A stretch of DNA of 58,366 bases from Gracilimonas sp040904925 (GTDB lineage Bacteria; Bacteroidota; Rhodothermia; Balneolales; Balneolaceae), in assembly GCA_040904925.1 (NCBI GenBank), contig JBBDSP010000001.1:1-58366 (forward strand), given 5' to 3'. The notes beneath the pieces were generated by a model. The model was given only the letters and a program-made list of their open reading frames with translations. It searched no databases and was not told where the DNA came from. The translations under genes and the position numbers were made by a program. This document shows, in pieces, positions 44,089-52,630 of this stretch (its first letter is position 1; every line of letters begins with the position of its first letter).

Positions 44089-45378
44089 CTATGTTATAGG
44101 CACTTCTTCATGGCTTGTTCCCTTAATTTCATCCACCCCAAACATTAAAGCCAAACCAATGATCAAAAGTAACAGAATTGCACTCATTCCCCACCTTTGA
44201 CTGTCCATAAAAAAGGTGATCCATCCTACCATTATCGGGCCTGCAAAAGTAGTCACTTTTCCGGACAATGCAAATAGCCCATACATTTGATTTCGTTTAT
44301 CTTGCGGGGCAATTCTACCCATAAAAGTCCGGCTGGATGCCTGCACCGGCCCTACGAAGATTCCAAGCAGCAATCCCCACACCCAAAACCATGCTTCAGC
44401 TTCCACAAAAAGGACAGCTGTTACAGGAATAACCAGACCCACTAAAGACCATACGATCGTGTTCTTACTTCCACTGATATCATCAAGCCATGCAAAGCCA
44501 AAAGCACCAAGACCTGCTGTTACATTGAGAGCGATACCGAACATAAATATCTGGCCGGTGTCGAAACCAAAGGTTCCGGCTGCATAAACACCCCCCATGG
44601 CGAAAATCGTAGCAAGCCCGTCATTATAAAATAATCGGGCCAGTAAAAACCTCCAGATATTCGGCTCATCTTTCAGCATTGCTAATCCATTTTTCAGTTC
44701 CTTCAATCCATCAGAAACCGCCTGACTCATGGTCTTATTTTTTGAAGGAGTATCAGGAGTTTTTAAGAACATCGGTAAACTGAAAACAGCATACCAGATC
44801 CCTGTAAACAGAAAAGTGATCCGCACATTTTGAAGAGAACCTTCATCCAGCCCAAACCATGCCGCTCCGTTTTCAACAAATCCAAAATAACCGATGATGA
44901 GGCAAAAAAGACCCCCCGCATAACCCAAAGCCCAGCCCCATCCCGACCACTTTCCAATAGTAAGACTGGTGGTCAGATCGGGAAGCATGGCATTGTAAAA
45001 GATAAAGGACAGTTCAGCACCCAGTGTAGCTACGAAAGCCATTGATAAAGCAAACCAAATAAATTCTGAGCTTGGTTCTGCAAACCAAAGCATACTACAG
45101 CCGATCACACAAAGTGTGGTGAAAAATACGATCCAGGGTTTTCTTCGTCCTCCTTCATCTGCAATGGCTCCTAAAAAAGGAGCTGAAATGGCTATAATAA
45201 AACCGGCCAGTCCGATCATATTTCCCCAAAGTGTGGTTCCGCTCGTTTCGTTTTCAGCAATTGATTGCGCGAAATAGGCTGCAAACACAAAAGTTTGGAT
45301 CATCACGAAATAAGCGGAATTGGCCCAGTCGTACATGGCCCAGGCAAAAAGGCCTTTAGTTGTTTTAGGTTTGGTCAT
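44089..45378 (-). CDS. MFS transporter, UMF1/Atg22-like
   Basis: 429-residue transporter with 12 predicted helices. WAMYDWANSAYFVMIQTFVFAAYF at the N-terminus is the hallmark of the UMF1 family; its key part is YDWANSAY. GNMIGLAGFIIAISAPFLGAIAD gives the MFS A-motif region ending in GAIADEGGRRKPW. The bacterial members have no known substrate. It stands alone between the H1-like gene and hemG. Confidence 0.85.
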   Translation of the reverse strand: MTKPKTTKGLFAWAMYDWANSAYFVMIQTFVFAAYFAQSIAENETSGTTLWGNMIGLAGFIIAISAPFLGAIADEGGRRKPWIVFFTTLCVIGCSMLWFAEPSSEFIWFALSMAFVATLGAELSFIFYNAMLPDLTTSLTIGKWSGWGWALGYAGGLFCLIIGYFGFVENGAAWFGLDEGSLQNVRITFLFTGIWYAVFSLPMFLKTPDTPSKNKTMSQAVSDGLKELKNGLAMLKDEPNIWRFLLARLFYNDGLATIFAMGGVYAAGTFGFDTGQIFMFGIALNVTAGLGAFGFAWLDDISGSKNTIVWSLVGLVIPVTAVLFVEAEAWFWVWGLLLGIFVGPVQASSRTFMGRIAPQDKRNQMYGLFALSGKVTTFAGPIMVGWITFFMDSQRWGMSAILLLLIIGLALMFGVDEIKGTSHEEVPIT

Positions 45379-45487
45379 ATTCAGGATTTATGAAGATGTG
45401 CCCGAATATCGCTGTTGGCGGGAGAAATGCAAAATTATGAGGAGTATTATTCAATCATGGTGGTGAGCAGATCCGGACTGCAATTTA

Positions 45488-46822
45488 TCAGGACTCAAAA
45501 GATTGTACTAATTTTCTTGCTCCCTTCACACAATCAGGAACCGAAACACCCCAGCGGTAATTTCCACCTATATAAAATCCGGGATTATCTTTTTCTGCTT
45601 TCTCTATTTCTTCTCGAATGACTTCATATCCCACATGAAACTGAGGGATGGCTTTTTTCCATAATTGGGATTTCACCAAAATAGGTTTGGCATCAATTCC
45701 GGTTAGCATTGAGAATTCTTCAAGGATCTGCTTTTCTATCTCTGCAATATCTTCTGTTAAGATCTCCTGATCATGTGCTCCCCCGGTCATTAATGTGAAA
45801 TGGAAATGACTTTTATTTGAAAGCTTCGGAAAGATGCTGGTTTTCCAAATGGCTCCCAACAGCCTAATATTTTCTTTTCGGGGAATGAGAAAGCCAAATC
45901 CCGATTGCGGAAGCTGAATATCATCTTTGTTGAAAACCACCTGGGTAGAAAGCATTGGTGCATGATCAATGTTCCGCAGAGCTTCTGATAGTTCAGTGTA
46001 AAATCCCTGGATTACAGATTCCAATACATGCGCAGGTAAACAGGAGATCACCCTCTCTGTATGATATATTTGCTCTGAAGTTTTTACCTCAAAGCCATTA
46101 TCTTTTTTTGTGATAGCAATTACTTCTTCCTGTGTTATATAGCCTGAGACCCTTTCAGAAATGGCATCCGTGAGTTGTTGAATACCTTTACGAAAGCTGA
46201 GCACCATGGGCTTTGTGCTCGTTTTCTGCTTTTTCGACCAAAAGACTCCCATGACCAATGAGCTAAATTTTTGCTCATTTTCAGCCAGCTGAGGCAGAAT
46301 CTCTTTTTTGCTGATCTTATAAATATCTCCGGCATAGATTCCGGAAAACACGGGATCGACCAGATAATCCACGGCTTCTTTCCCGATCCTCCGTTCTAAA
46401 AATTCACCTACACTTTCGTCATTCGAGTCTCCTTTAGAAATAAAGGGCTCAGCTAAAATCCGCCACTTAGCTTTGCCGGAGATCACATCGGTGGCGAATA
46501 GTGTTTTCAGGGATGGTTTTAGCGCCTGCAGCTTTCGGTCCCGTACTATGAACCGGGTTTTGAATGCTTCTGAGATTTGAATGATATCATCAGCTAAGCC
46601 CAGCTCTTCCGCTAGTCTTCGAATAGAACCGTCACGGTCACGTAGTGAATTTGGGCCAAAATCCAACACGGTTCCTTCAACGGTTGAAGATGAAATTACC
46701 CCGCCCGTTTCCGATTTTTTTTCGATGAGTTTGAAGGGAATTCCGGCTTTGTGAAGATTCCATGCCGTAGCAAGACCTGAAATACCTCCACCTAAAACCA
46801 ATATTTCGTTTTCCTTGCCCAT
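45488..46822 (-). CDS. hemG: FAD-dependent protoporphyrinogen/coproporphyrinogen oxidase
   Basis: 444-residue flavoprotein of the HemG/HemY group that oxidises the porphyrinogen ring before iron insertion. The dinucleotide motif VLGGGISGLATAWNL is at residues 8-22 and is followed by IEKKSETGG. The C-terminal GNYRWGVSVPDCVKGA binds FAD. Together with hemH downstream in gene order it completes the end of heme synthesis. The 239-bp gap to hemH holds two REP-like palindromes, so separate transcription is possible. Confidence 0.9.
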   Translation of the reverse strand: MGKENEILVLGGGISGLATAWNLHKAGIPFKLIEKKSETGGVISSSTVEGTVLDFGPNSLRDRDGSIRRLAEELGLADDIIQISEAFKTRFIVRDRKLQALKPSLKTLFATDVISGKAKWRILAEPFISKGDSNDESVGEFLERRIGKEAVDYLVDPVFSGIYAGDIYKISKKEILPQLAENEQKFSSLVMGVFWSKKQKTSTKPMVLSFRKGIQQLTDAISERVSGYITQEEVIAITKKDNGFEVKTSEQIYHTERVISCLPAHVLESVIQGFYTELSEALRNIDHAPMLSTQVVFNKDDIQLPQSGFGFLIPRKENIRLLGAIWKTSIFPKLSNKSHFHFTLMTGGAHDQEILTEDIAEIEKQILEEFSMLTGIDAKPILVKSQLWKKAIPQFHVGYEVIREEIEKAEKDNPGFYIGGNYRWGVSVPDCVKGARKLVQSFES

Positions 46823-46913
46823 TATTATCTATAATTTACACGGGGTGCATAGAGGAACACAGAGGTTCTTTATTAATTCTCACGCTTCATGTTCTTAACC
46901 CTTTTTGAACGAC

Positions 46914-46938
46914 TGGTCTAAGCATCCCGCTTAGACCA
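46914..46938. repeat. Perfect inverted repeat, REP-like family 2
   Basis: TGGTCTAAGC-ATCCC-GCTTAGACCA: 10-bp arms. The minus-strand core AAGCGGGATGCTT matches family 2. Confidence 0.75.
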
Positions 46939-46980
46939 AAAAATGTACGTATCAATTTACCCAGTCATATTCCAACTTTA

Positions 46981-47003
46981 CACAAGCGGGACGCTTGCGT
47001 TAG
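46981..47003. repeat. REP-like palindrome, family 2
   Basis: CACAAGCGGGACGCTTGCG followed by TTAGTAGTAGAG; corresponds to the minus strand of the element at 10711 together with its flank. Confidence 0.75.
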
Positions 47004-47061
47004 TAGTAGAGTTTTTCGGGTGCATTATTTCAGACCTTCCATGTTCTATATGATTCAAAAT

Positions 47062-48126
47062 TTACGCAACAGTCTCGGCAGGTTTTAGCATATCGGCACA
47101 CCAGGTTTCAAGGGCATCTATCCATAGGTCACTGTCGTTCACGCAAGGAATGAGAATCAGGTCGTCTCCGCCTGCTTCCACGAAATCTTCCTTACCGCGA
47201 ATCCCGATCTCTTCCAATGTCTCAATACAATCAGAGATAAATGCCGGGCAACAAACCGCTACTTTTTTGACCCCCTCTTCTTCAGCTAATCGCACTAATT
47301 CGGCATCGGTTGCAGGACTCAACCAGGGATCAATCCCCAACTTAGATTGAAATGCAAAACTGTAGTTAAAGTCTTTGCTATCCAGATCCAGATATTCTGC
47401 GGCATTTTGCGTTGTTTTCACATTTTGATGGCGATAACAGAATGTGTGTGCAGGAGAATTGACATTACAGCAATCTTCACACTTCAGGCAATGGTCTCCG
47501 GTTATATCCCTTTTCTTGATATGTCGCTCCGGCACACCGTGGTAAGAAAACATCAGGTGATCAATATCGTGTTCTTCAATATAAGGTCGGATACTTTCAC
47601 CGAGTGCTTTTACATAAAGAGGATCATCATAAAAGGCATCTTTGGTTATCATCTCCAAGTGCGGATATTTGGCCTGCCAGACTTCTTTGGCTTTTTCGAT
47701 CACGGTTTCGGCGGTAGCCATGGCGTACTGGGGATAGAGCGGTATCATGAATACTCGTTCCAGACCCGGATTTTTTTCCATCAATTCATCGAAACCGGCT
47801 TCTATGGAAGGATTTCCATAGCGCATTCCCATTGATATCGGTACTTGATCTCCCAAGCGTTTTTGAAGCTTATCGATCACTTGTTGAGTGATCACGATAA
47901 GAGGTGAGCCTTCATCCCACCAAATCAATTCATAAGCCTCCGCCGATTCTTTTGGACGAAAAGGCAAGATCATGGCCTCCACAATGAATTTTCTCAGCGG
48001 TGTTGGGAGGTCAATTACTCTTTTATCAGTTAGGAATTCTCTTAAATATACTTTTAGATCGGCCGGCTCATAGCTGTCCGGTGATCCAAGATTTACTAAT
48101 AAAATACCTGTTTTAGATTGTTCCAT
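47062..48126 (-). CDS. hemH: Ferrochelatase with cysteine cluster
   Basis: Inserts iron into the porphyrin ring, the final or near-final step of heme synthesis. 354 residues. The catalytic histidine is His196 in FSYHGVPERH, and the conserved Glu lies in DCIETLEEI near residue 297. Residues 213-230 contain five cysteines (213, 216, 219, 220, 230) in a short insertion CLKCEDCC plus FCYRHQ. In some ferrochelatases cysteines hold a 2Fe-2S cluster; whether this arrangement does so is unknown. It pairs functionally with hemG. Confidence 0.93.
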   Translation of the reverse strand: MEQSKTGILLVNLGSPDSYEPADLKVYLREFLTDKRVIDLPTPLRKFIVEAMILPFRPKESAEAYELIWWDEGSPLIVITQQVIDKLQKRLGDQVPISMGMRYGNPSIEAGFDELMEKNPGLERVFMIPLYPQYAMATAETVIEKAKEVWQAKYPHLEMITKDAFYDDPLYVKALGESIRPYIEEHDIDHLMFSYHGVPERHIKKRDITGDHCLKCEDCCNVNSPAHTFCYRHQNVKTTQNAAEYLDLDSKDFNYSFAFQSKLGIDPWLSPATDAELVRLAEEEGVKKVAVCCPAFISDCIETLEEIGIRGKEDFVEAGGDDLILIPCVNDSDLWIDALETWCADMLKPAETVA

Positions 48127-48188
48127 GCCTTTTTTTAATATATGTTCTGCTACAGTCGAGCAATAAGTTTATTTAATATGAAGAAAAT

Positions 48189-49001
48189 ATGAATTCTAAG
48201 AAAAATGGGCCTGTGCTGATCATTGGATGCGGTTGGCTAGGCAAAAAGTTAGGTTCCTATCTTATCTCAAAGAAGATAATTGTTTATGGTACTACTCGCT
48301 CGTCTTCAAACTTTTCTGAGCTAAATGCACTTGAGATCAAGCCGGTAAAACTTGAGTTACCTTCTGTATCTCTATCCGATATCCGTCTGCCTGATGTGAA
48401 AACAGTGATCATCTCTATCTCACCCGGACGCGGAGGAAATCGAGATGATTATCCAAAAATAATTGGACAGCTTTCTCAGGTCTTGGCTGAAAGAAACGTA
48501 CAGATCATCATGTATAGTTCCACCTCTGTGTATGAAGATACGAAGAATGAAGTGACGGAATCAGATGCAAAACCTGATGAAAAAAGCAGTAATGCAATAA
48601 TTGCAGCTGAAGGTGCTTTACTCAAATATTCTCCTGATGCTGTAATTCTGAGGCTGAGTGGTTTATATGGAGAAGATCGGCATCCGGCTAGGTATATGGC
48701 AGGAAGGAAAAATATTGCTGATGGGGATTCACCGGTAAATCTTGTTCATAGTGATGATGTAATTCAGGTAACGGCTAAAATAATTGAGAAAAAGATCAAA
48801 GGTGAGATCTTCAATGTGTGCAGCGAGAGTCACCCTTCCAGATCTGAGATCTATACTACTATTGCTGAGCGGCTTGAACTGAAAAAGCCTACTTTTGAAG
48901 AAGGTGGGGCAGACGGAAAAAAAGTTTCTTCTGAAAAATTAAAGAAACAACTAAAGATCAAATTCCTTCATCCGGAACCGTCAGAATTTCTGGCCGATTA
49001 A
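48189..49001 (+). CDS. NAD-dependent epimerase/dehydratase-like SDR protein
   Basis: 270-residue extended SDR protein. The coenzyme loop is IIGCGWLGKKLG at residues 11-22, with TTRSS after the second strand favouring NADP. The active-site serine is in MYSSTSVYEDT, whose Tyr is the catalytic YxxxK residue, although the lysine four residues later is not conserved (VYEDTKNE), so catalytic activity is uncertain. LRLSGLYGEDRHP is the typical substrate loop. It is divergent from hemH. Substrate unknown. Confidence 0.75.
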   Translation: MNSKKNGPVLIIGCGWLGKKLGSYLISKKIIVYGTTRSSSNFSELNALEIKPVKLELPSVSLSDIRLPDVKTVIISISPGRGGNRDDYPKIIGQLSQVLAERNVQIIMYSSTSVYEDTKNEVTESDAKPDEKSSNAIIAAEGALLKYSPDAVILRLSGLYGEDRHPARYMAGRKNIADGDSPVNLVHSDDVIQVTAKIIEKKIKGEIFNVCSESHPSRSEIYTTIAERLELKKPTFEEGGADGKKVSSEKLKKQLKIKFLHPEPSEFLAD

Positions 49002-49366
49002 TTGATTTTGAGTGTACCTTCGCTTTCCAGCATCTCCAAAGTTTCTGCTGCATGCCGTAGATGTGGAATAAAAATACTACCTCCTACGATCAGTGCCACA
49101 TTCAGTGCATCCACGATCTCAGCTTTTGTCGAACCTGCTTTGGCGCATTGTTCAAGGTGATAGTCGATGCAGTCGTTACAGCGGAGTACAGCAGAAGCTA
49201 CCAGCCCCAATAATTCTTTCGTTTGAGTTGGCAGCGCTCCATCGCGATAGGTATTGGTATCCATATTGAAAAAACGCTTGATCCCAAGGTGATCCAGGTC
49301 CATCACCTTTTCGTTCTGAATTTTTCGCTCTTCTCTGAATTGCTCTAGTCTGTTCTTGTCTGACAT
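48998..49366 (-). CDS. AhpD-like carboxymuconolactone decarboxylase-family protein
   Basis: 122 residues with the AhpD fold. CNDCIDYH supplies the CxxC-x-x-xH redox site near residue 64. Such proteins act as small alkylhydroperoxidases or as reducing partners of peroxiredoxins. It overlaps the 3' end of the epimerase-like gene by 4 bases in convergent orientation. Likely a stress-defence protein; no partner is adjacent. Confidence 0.85.
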   Translation of the reverse strand: MSDKNRLEQFREERKIQNEKVMDLDHLGIKRFFNMDTNTYRDGALPTQTKELLGLVASAVLRCNDCIDYHLEQCAKAGSTKAEIVDALNVALIVGGSIFIPHLRHAAETLEMLESEGTLKIN

Positions 49367-49542
49367 ATTTTTTTATTGGATTACCGCTAAATCACGAAAA
49401 CATAAAATAGGGAGTTTTTGGGGTGAAAAGTATCGGAGAATTTTTCGGCGCAAATACCAAGATATTTATTCCACTTAATAACATTTTGAATCCTCATCTA
49501 CTTACTTATCTTTTTGTGCTTTCGAGATTTAGTAGCAAAATA

Positions 49543-51042
49543 ATGTTCTGGAATAAAAAAGAGTCGAAACATAAACTGGTAGTAATCGGAGACAGTCTTT
49601 CTCAGGGCTTCAACAACGGCGGGGTCTATCGCACAGATATGAACTTTCCTGCAATGCTGCACCGCTGTTTTGATCCCAAGCCTGATTTTGAACAACCCCG
49701 TTTTACAGCACAGGCCGGTATTCCTCTAAATATTGAAGTTTTGGTTCGTGGATTATCTGAAGAATTCGGGGATGAAATTGACTGGAAAGAATTCCTGCCT
49801 GCAGCCAAACATATGATCTCAACTTTAAAGCGAATCAAAAAATATTGGGAAGGTGGCTTCAAAGATCTCGCCGTGGATCGTGTTCAACCTTATCACAATC
49901 AATCGATCTGGGGATTTAATATCAGCGATTCCTGGATCGTGAATGAAGAGAATAGCCGAAATCATATTGCGAATAACCGGGAACAATTTACGGTCTTCAA
50001 TATGCTGCCGGAACACGCCAAATTTACCACAGCACGGTTGGTTTTAAATCCCTCACTAAAAGAAGCATACCAAAAACGCACCCAATTTGATAATGCAAAA
50101 GTGTTAGCCGATGATGGCGGTATTGAAAATTTGATCGTGTGTCTTGGTCACAATAATATGATCGCCACGGTTACCGACCTTAAACTCATCTGGACCGAGG
50201 ATGATGACCTTGAGGTTTTTCCAGGGCAACGAACGCATACTATATACAGACCAGAGCATTTTGAACAGCAGTATCGCAAGATGGCAGAAAAAGTTTCAGC
50301 ACTCGGAGCTCAGCGGGTTTTTGTCCCGACCCTGCCTTATGTAACCATCCCACCCGTTATGCGAGGGGTGAATTCAGATCTCTCCAGCAAGCGCCTTGGA
50401 TATTTTGATTACTACACAAGATTCTGGATCTGGGATGAAGATTTCCATCCCGACAAACATCCACACCTAACCAAAGATGAAGCCATTCAGCTTGACCTTA
50501 CTATGGATGATTACAATGCCATCATCAAAGAAGTAGCTGATGAATATGGCTGGCACGTGGTTCCAATGGCCAAGAATGTTGCCGGCATGGCACGCAGGCG
50601 CCTGGGCGGAGAACTCATTCGTGATTTCCCACAAGGCTTGGCTAATGCCTTAATAAAACAGGAAAGCACCTCGCATTTAGTGAATGAAACTGGAGACGTT
50701 CGCCTTTCCACTGATTTTATTAGGCTCAATGACCAAGGGAAACTGTACAAAGGCGGTATTTTCAGCCTCGATGGACTTCATCCCACAACCATCGGATATG
50801 GGCTTATGGCGAATGTGTATTTAAAGACCATGGCACGTGCCGGAGTGAAATTTCAGCATAGTATTGATTGGGATGAAGTAGTTCGAGAGGATTCTCTTAT
50901 CAGTGATCCGCCTCTGTTATTGGCAGAATTGAGGACGGTACTTCGATTCCTTGCCATGAACCAGCAAGAGCGTGTTTTCAGTATCAGCAAGAATGTTTTA
51001 AGTCAGGTTATGGAGCTTCTTTCACCTCGTCGACAGCCTTAA
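49543..51042 (+). CDS. SGNH/GDSL-like hydrolase
   Basis: 499 residues from ATG 49543 (MFWNKKESKHK); upstream in-frame sequence to GTG 49423 is repeat-derived and not signal-like. The nucleophile motif is VIGDSLSQGF at about residues 13-22. The Asn motif is CLGHNNMIA, and FSLDGLHPTTIGY near the C-terminus carries the catalytic Asp and His. A full catalytic set makes it a true esterase or lipase-like enzyme, but it is longer than typical 200-residue SGNH enzymes. Its final codons and stop lie in a REP-like sequence. Confidence 0.8.
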   Translation: MFWNKKESKHKLVVIGDSLSQGFNNGGVYRTDMNFPAMLHRCFDPKPDFEQPRFTAQAGIPLNIEVLVRGLSEEFGDEIDWKEFLPAAKHMISTLKRIKKYWEGGFKDLAVDRVQPYHNQSIWGFNISDSWIVNEENSRNHIANNREQFTVFNMLPEHAKFTTARLVLNPSLKEAYQKRTQFDNAKVLADDGGIENLIVCLGHNNMIATVTDLKLIWTEDDDLEVFPGQRTHTIYRPEHFEQQYRKMAEKVSALGAQRVFVPTLPYVTIPPVMRGVNSDLSSKRLGYFDYYTRFWIWDEDFHPDKHPHLTKDEAIQLDLTMDDYNAIIKEVADEYGWHVVPMAKNVAGMARRRLGGELIRDFPQGLANALIKQESTSHLVNETGDVRLSTDFIRLNDQGKLYKGGIFSLDGLHPTTIGYGLMANVYLKTMARAGVKFQHSIDWDEVVREDSLISDPPLLLAELRTVLRFLAMNQQERVFSISKNVLSQVMELLSPRRQP

Positions 51043-51046
51043 GCCG
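51028..51046. repeat. REP-like sequence at the 3' end of the SGNH gene
   Basis: TCGTCGACAGCCTTAAGCCG resembles 30024-30044 with one gap. The TAA stop is inside it. Confidence 0.4.
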
Positions 51047-51226
51047 TTTTTTCATTTTCCCTCATCTCTCTCTTCGCACCTTCAATCGGTCAGGCTCATT
51101 ATAATTCGCAAAACACATCCATTGAGCAGAAATCCCATTCTATAAAATCCATTTTCAGGATTGATTTCATGCCTCAAATCCTATTTAAAGCATGATTTTA
51201 CAACGCTCTCTTCTTCATAAATTTAA

Positions 51227-51243
51227 TTTAGATTTATTCTATA
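51227..51243. promoter_or_regulatory. Candidate metalloregulator box 1
   Basis: TTAGATT-T-ATTCTAT, a 15-bp 7-1-7 palindrome close to Fur/PerR-type boxes, about 94 bases before the imelysin operon. Confidence 0.45.
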
Positions 51244-51275
51244 TAAGCTTTGACTCCCTATAAAAAGCTCCTTAA

Positions 51276-51292
51276 CTTAGATTCGTTCTAAA
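51276..51292. promoter_or_regulatory. Candidate metalloregulator box 2
   Basis: TTAGATT-C-GTTCTAA, centred 49 bases after box 1 and 45 bases before ATG 51329. A TTGACT hexamer at 51250-51255 could be the -35 element, in which case the box overlaps the -10 region, as expected for repression. Confidence 0.5.
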
Positions 51293-51328
51293 TAAAAACA
51301 ACAATCAAAATTATTGGTCCCACATACA

Positions 51329-52558
51329 ATGAGGCTTTCAAAATTATTTTTACTTCCCTTTTTAACAATCGCTCTTATTTCCTGCAATACTAACAACAGT
51401 GATGACAGCGCAGACATTGAGGTCCCTCCAACTTATGAGTTTGAACGAAATGGCGAATCTTCTGTAGCCTTCTCAGGTCAAACTACCCGTATTAAAATGG
51501 GTAATGAGTTATTTTCCGCCATGTCTGATTTCGATAACACCACTGAAGAATTATTATTAGAGATGTACCGTAATCAGGATGAAAACGGTAATAATGTAGA
51601 TCCTTACTCTGATTCAGACCTCAATACCTCTACCAAAAGCATCAAAAGTAAAGTAGCGGCATCCCGCGATTATTTTTCTTCCAATGCTACCCAGGCTGCA
51701 GAGATCAGAAATCAAATTGAAAGCTGGTTGAGTGGTCAGATTGAAGAAGTTTATCCAAATAAAGATAGCCTCGCTTCTGCAGGAGAACCCGGCCAAATTC
51801 CAGACGGATCCGGTGCGCGATACATTAACGGACAAGGTCTTGAATATAATCAAATGGTTGCCAAGAGCCTGAATGGGGCACTGATGGCCGATCAAATGCT
51901 CAATAATTATTTAAGTCCTGCCGTGTTGGATGAAGCCTCTAACCGCGAAGACAATGACAATGGTGTTACTTTTGAAGGTGCCAACTACACCAACATGGAG
52001 CACAAGTGGGACGAAGCATATGGTTATATCTTCGGAACCTCAGCCGATCCTGCAAACCCTATTGCTACCATTGGAAGCGACGATATCTTCCTGAATAAGT
52101 ACACAGGTCAGGTTAGCGAAGATGAAGATTTTGCAACTCTTGCCGAGGATATTTTTGAAGCATTTAAATTAGGCCGTGCAGCTATTGTTGCCGGAGAGTA
52201 TGATGTCCGCGATGAACAAGCTGCCATTATTCAGGAAGCAATTTCTACCGTAATTGCTGTTCGCGGAGTGTATTACCTGCAAGCCGGCAAACGACAACTT
52301 GAATCTGGTGAACGTGGATCTGCATTCCATTCTCTTTCAGAAGGATACGGATTTATTTACAGCCTGCAATTCACACGTGTGCCCGGTACCAACCAGCCTT
52401 ACCTAAGTCACAGTGAAGTAGAAACAATGCTTACCGATCTGCTTGATGACGGTCAAAACGGACTATGGGATCTTGAGACCTCCACCCTTGATGCCCTATC
52501 TGAACAGATCGCCGACAGATTTGATTTCACAGTAGAACAAGCTGCTACTTCCAACTAA
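51329..52558 (+). CDS. Imelysin-related lipoprotein, DUF4856 type
   Basis: 409 residues. The signal peptide ends in the lipobox LIS-Cys19, so the protein is lipid-anchored. The mature part is helical: ELFSAMSDFDNTTEELLLEM and EWDEAYGYIFG-like stretches (here KWDEAYGYIFG) are typical of DUF4856 proteins, which accompany imelysins in iron-uptake loci. ATG 51329 is chosen over TTG 51314 because it opens the signal peptide directly. It is the first gene of the operon and is followed by a strong hairpin at 52578. Confidence 0.82.
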   Translation: MRLSKLFLLPFLTIALISCNTNNSDDSADIEVPPTYEFERNGESSVAFSGQTTRIKMGNELFSAMSDFDNTTEELLLEMYRNQDENGNNVDPYSDSDLNTSTKSIKSKVAASRDYFSSNATQAAEIRNQIESWLSGQIEEVYPNKDSLASAGEPGQIPDGSGARYINGQGLEYNQMVAKSLNGALMADQMLNNYLSPAVLDEASNREDNDNGVTFEGANYTNMEHKWDEAYGYIFGTSADPANPIATIGSDDIFLNKYTGQVSEDEDFATLAEDIFEAFKLGRAAIVAGEYDVRDEQAAIIQEAISTVIAVRGVYYLQAGKRQLESGERGSAFHSLSEGYGFIYSLQFTRVPGTNQPYLSHSEVETMLTDLLDDGQNGLWDLETSTLDALSEQIADRFDFTVEQAATSN

Positions 52559-52577
52559 TTCAATTCCCAAATAAAAT

Positions 52578-52610
52578 AGCTGGTAGTCATTTTTGGCTGC
52601 CGGCTTTTTT
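52578..52610 (+). terminator. Terminator/attenuator between the two lipoprotein genes
   Basis: A 12-bp stem (three G-T pairs) AGCTGGTAGTCA / TGGCTGCCGGCT with a TTTT loop, followed by six T. It lies inside an otherwise tight operon, so it should reduce expression of the downstream genes relative to the first. Confidence 0.8.
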
Positions 52611-52630
52611 GCTTTTAAAAAATTATAATC

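Noticed and set aside
49383..49534. Inverted similarity around the proposed upstream start of the SGNH gene
   Set aside because: Resembles a decayed repeat, with CTAAATC and CACGAAA-like words on opposite strands, but the match is too poor to define a unit; used only to reject the GTG start at 49423.
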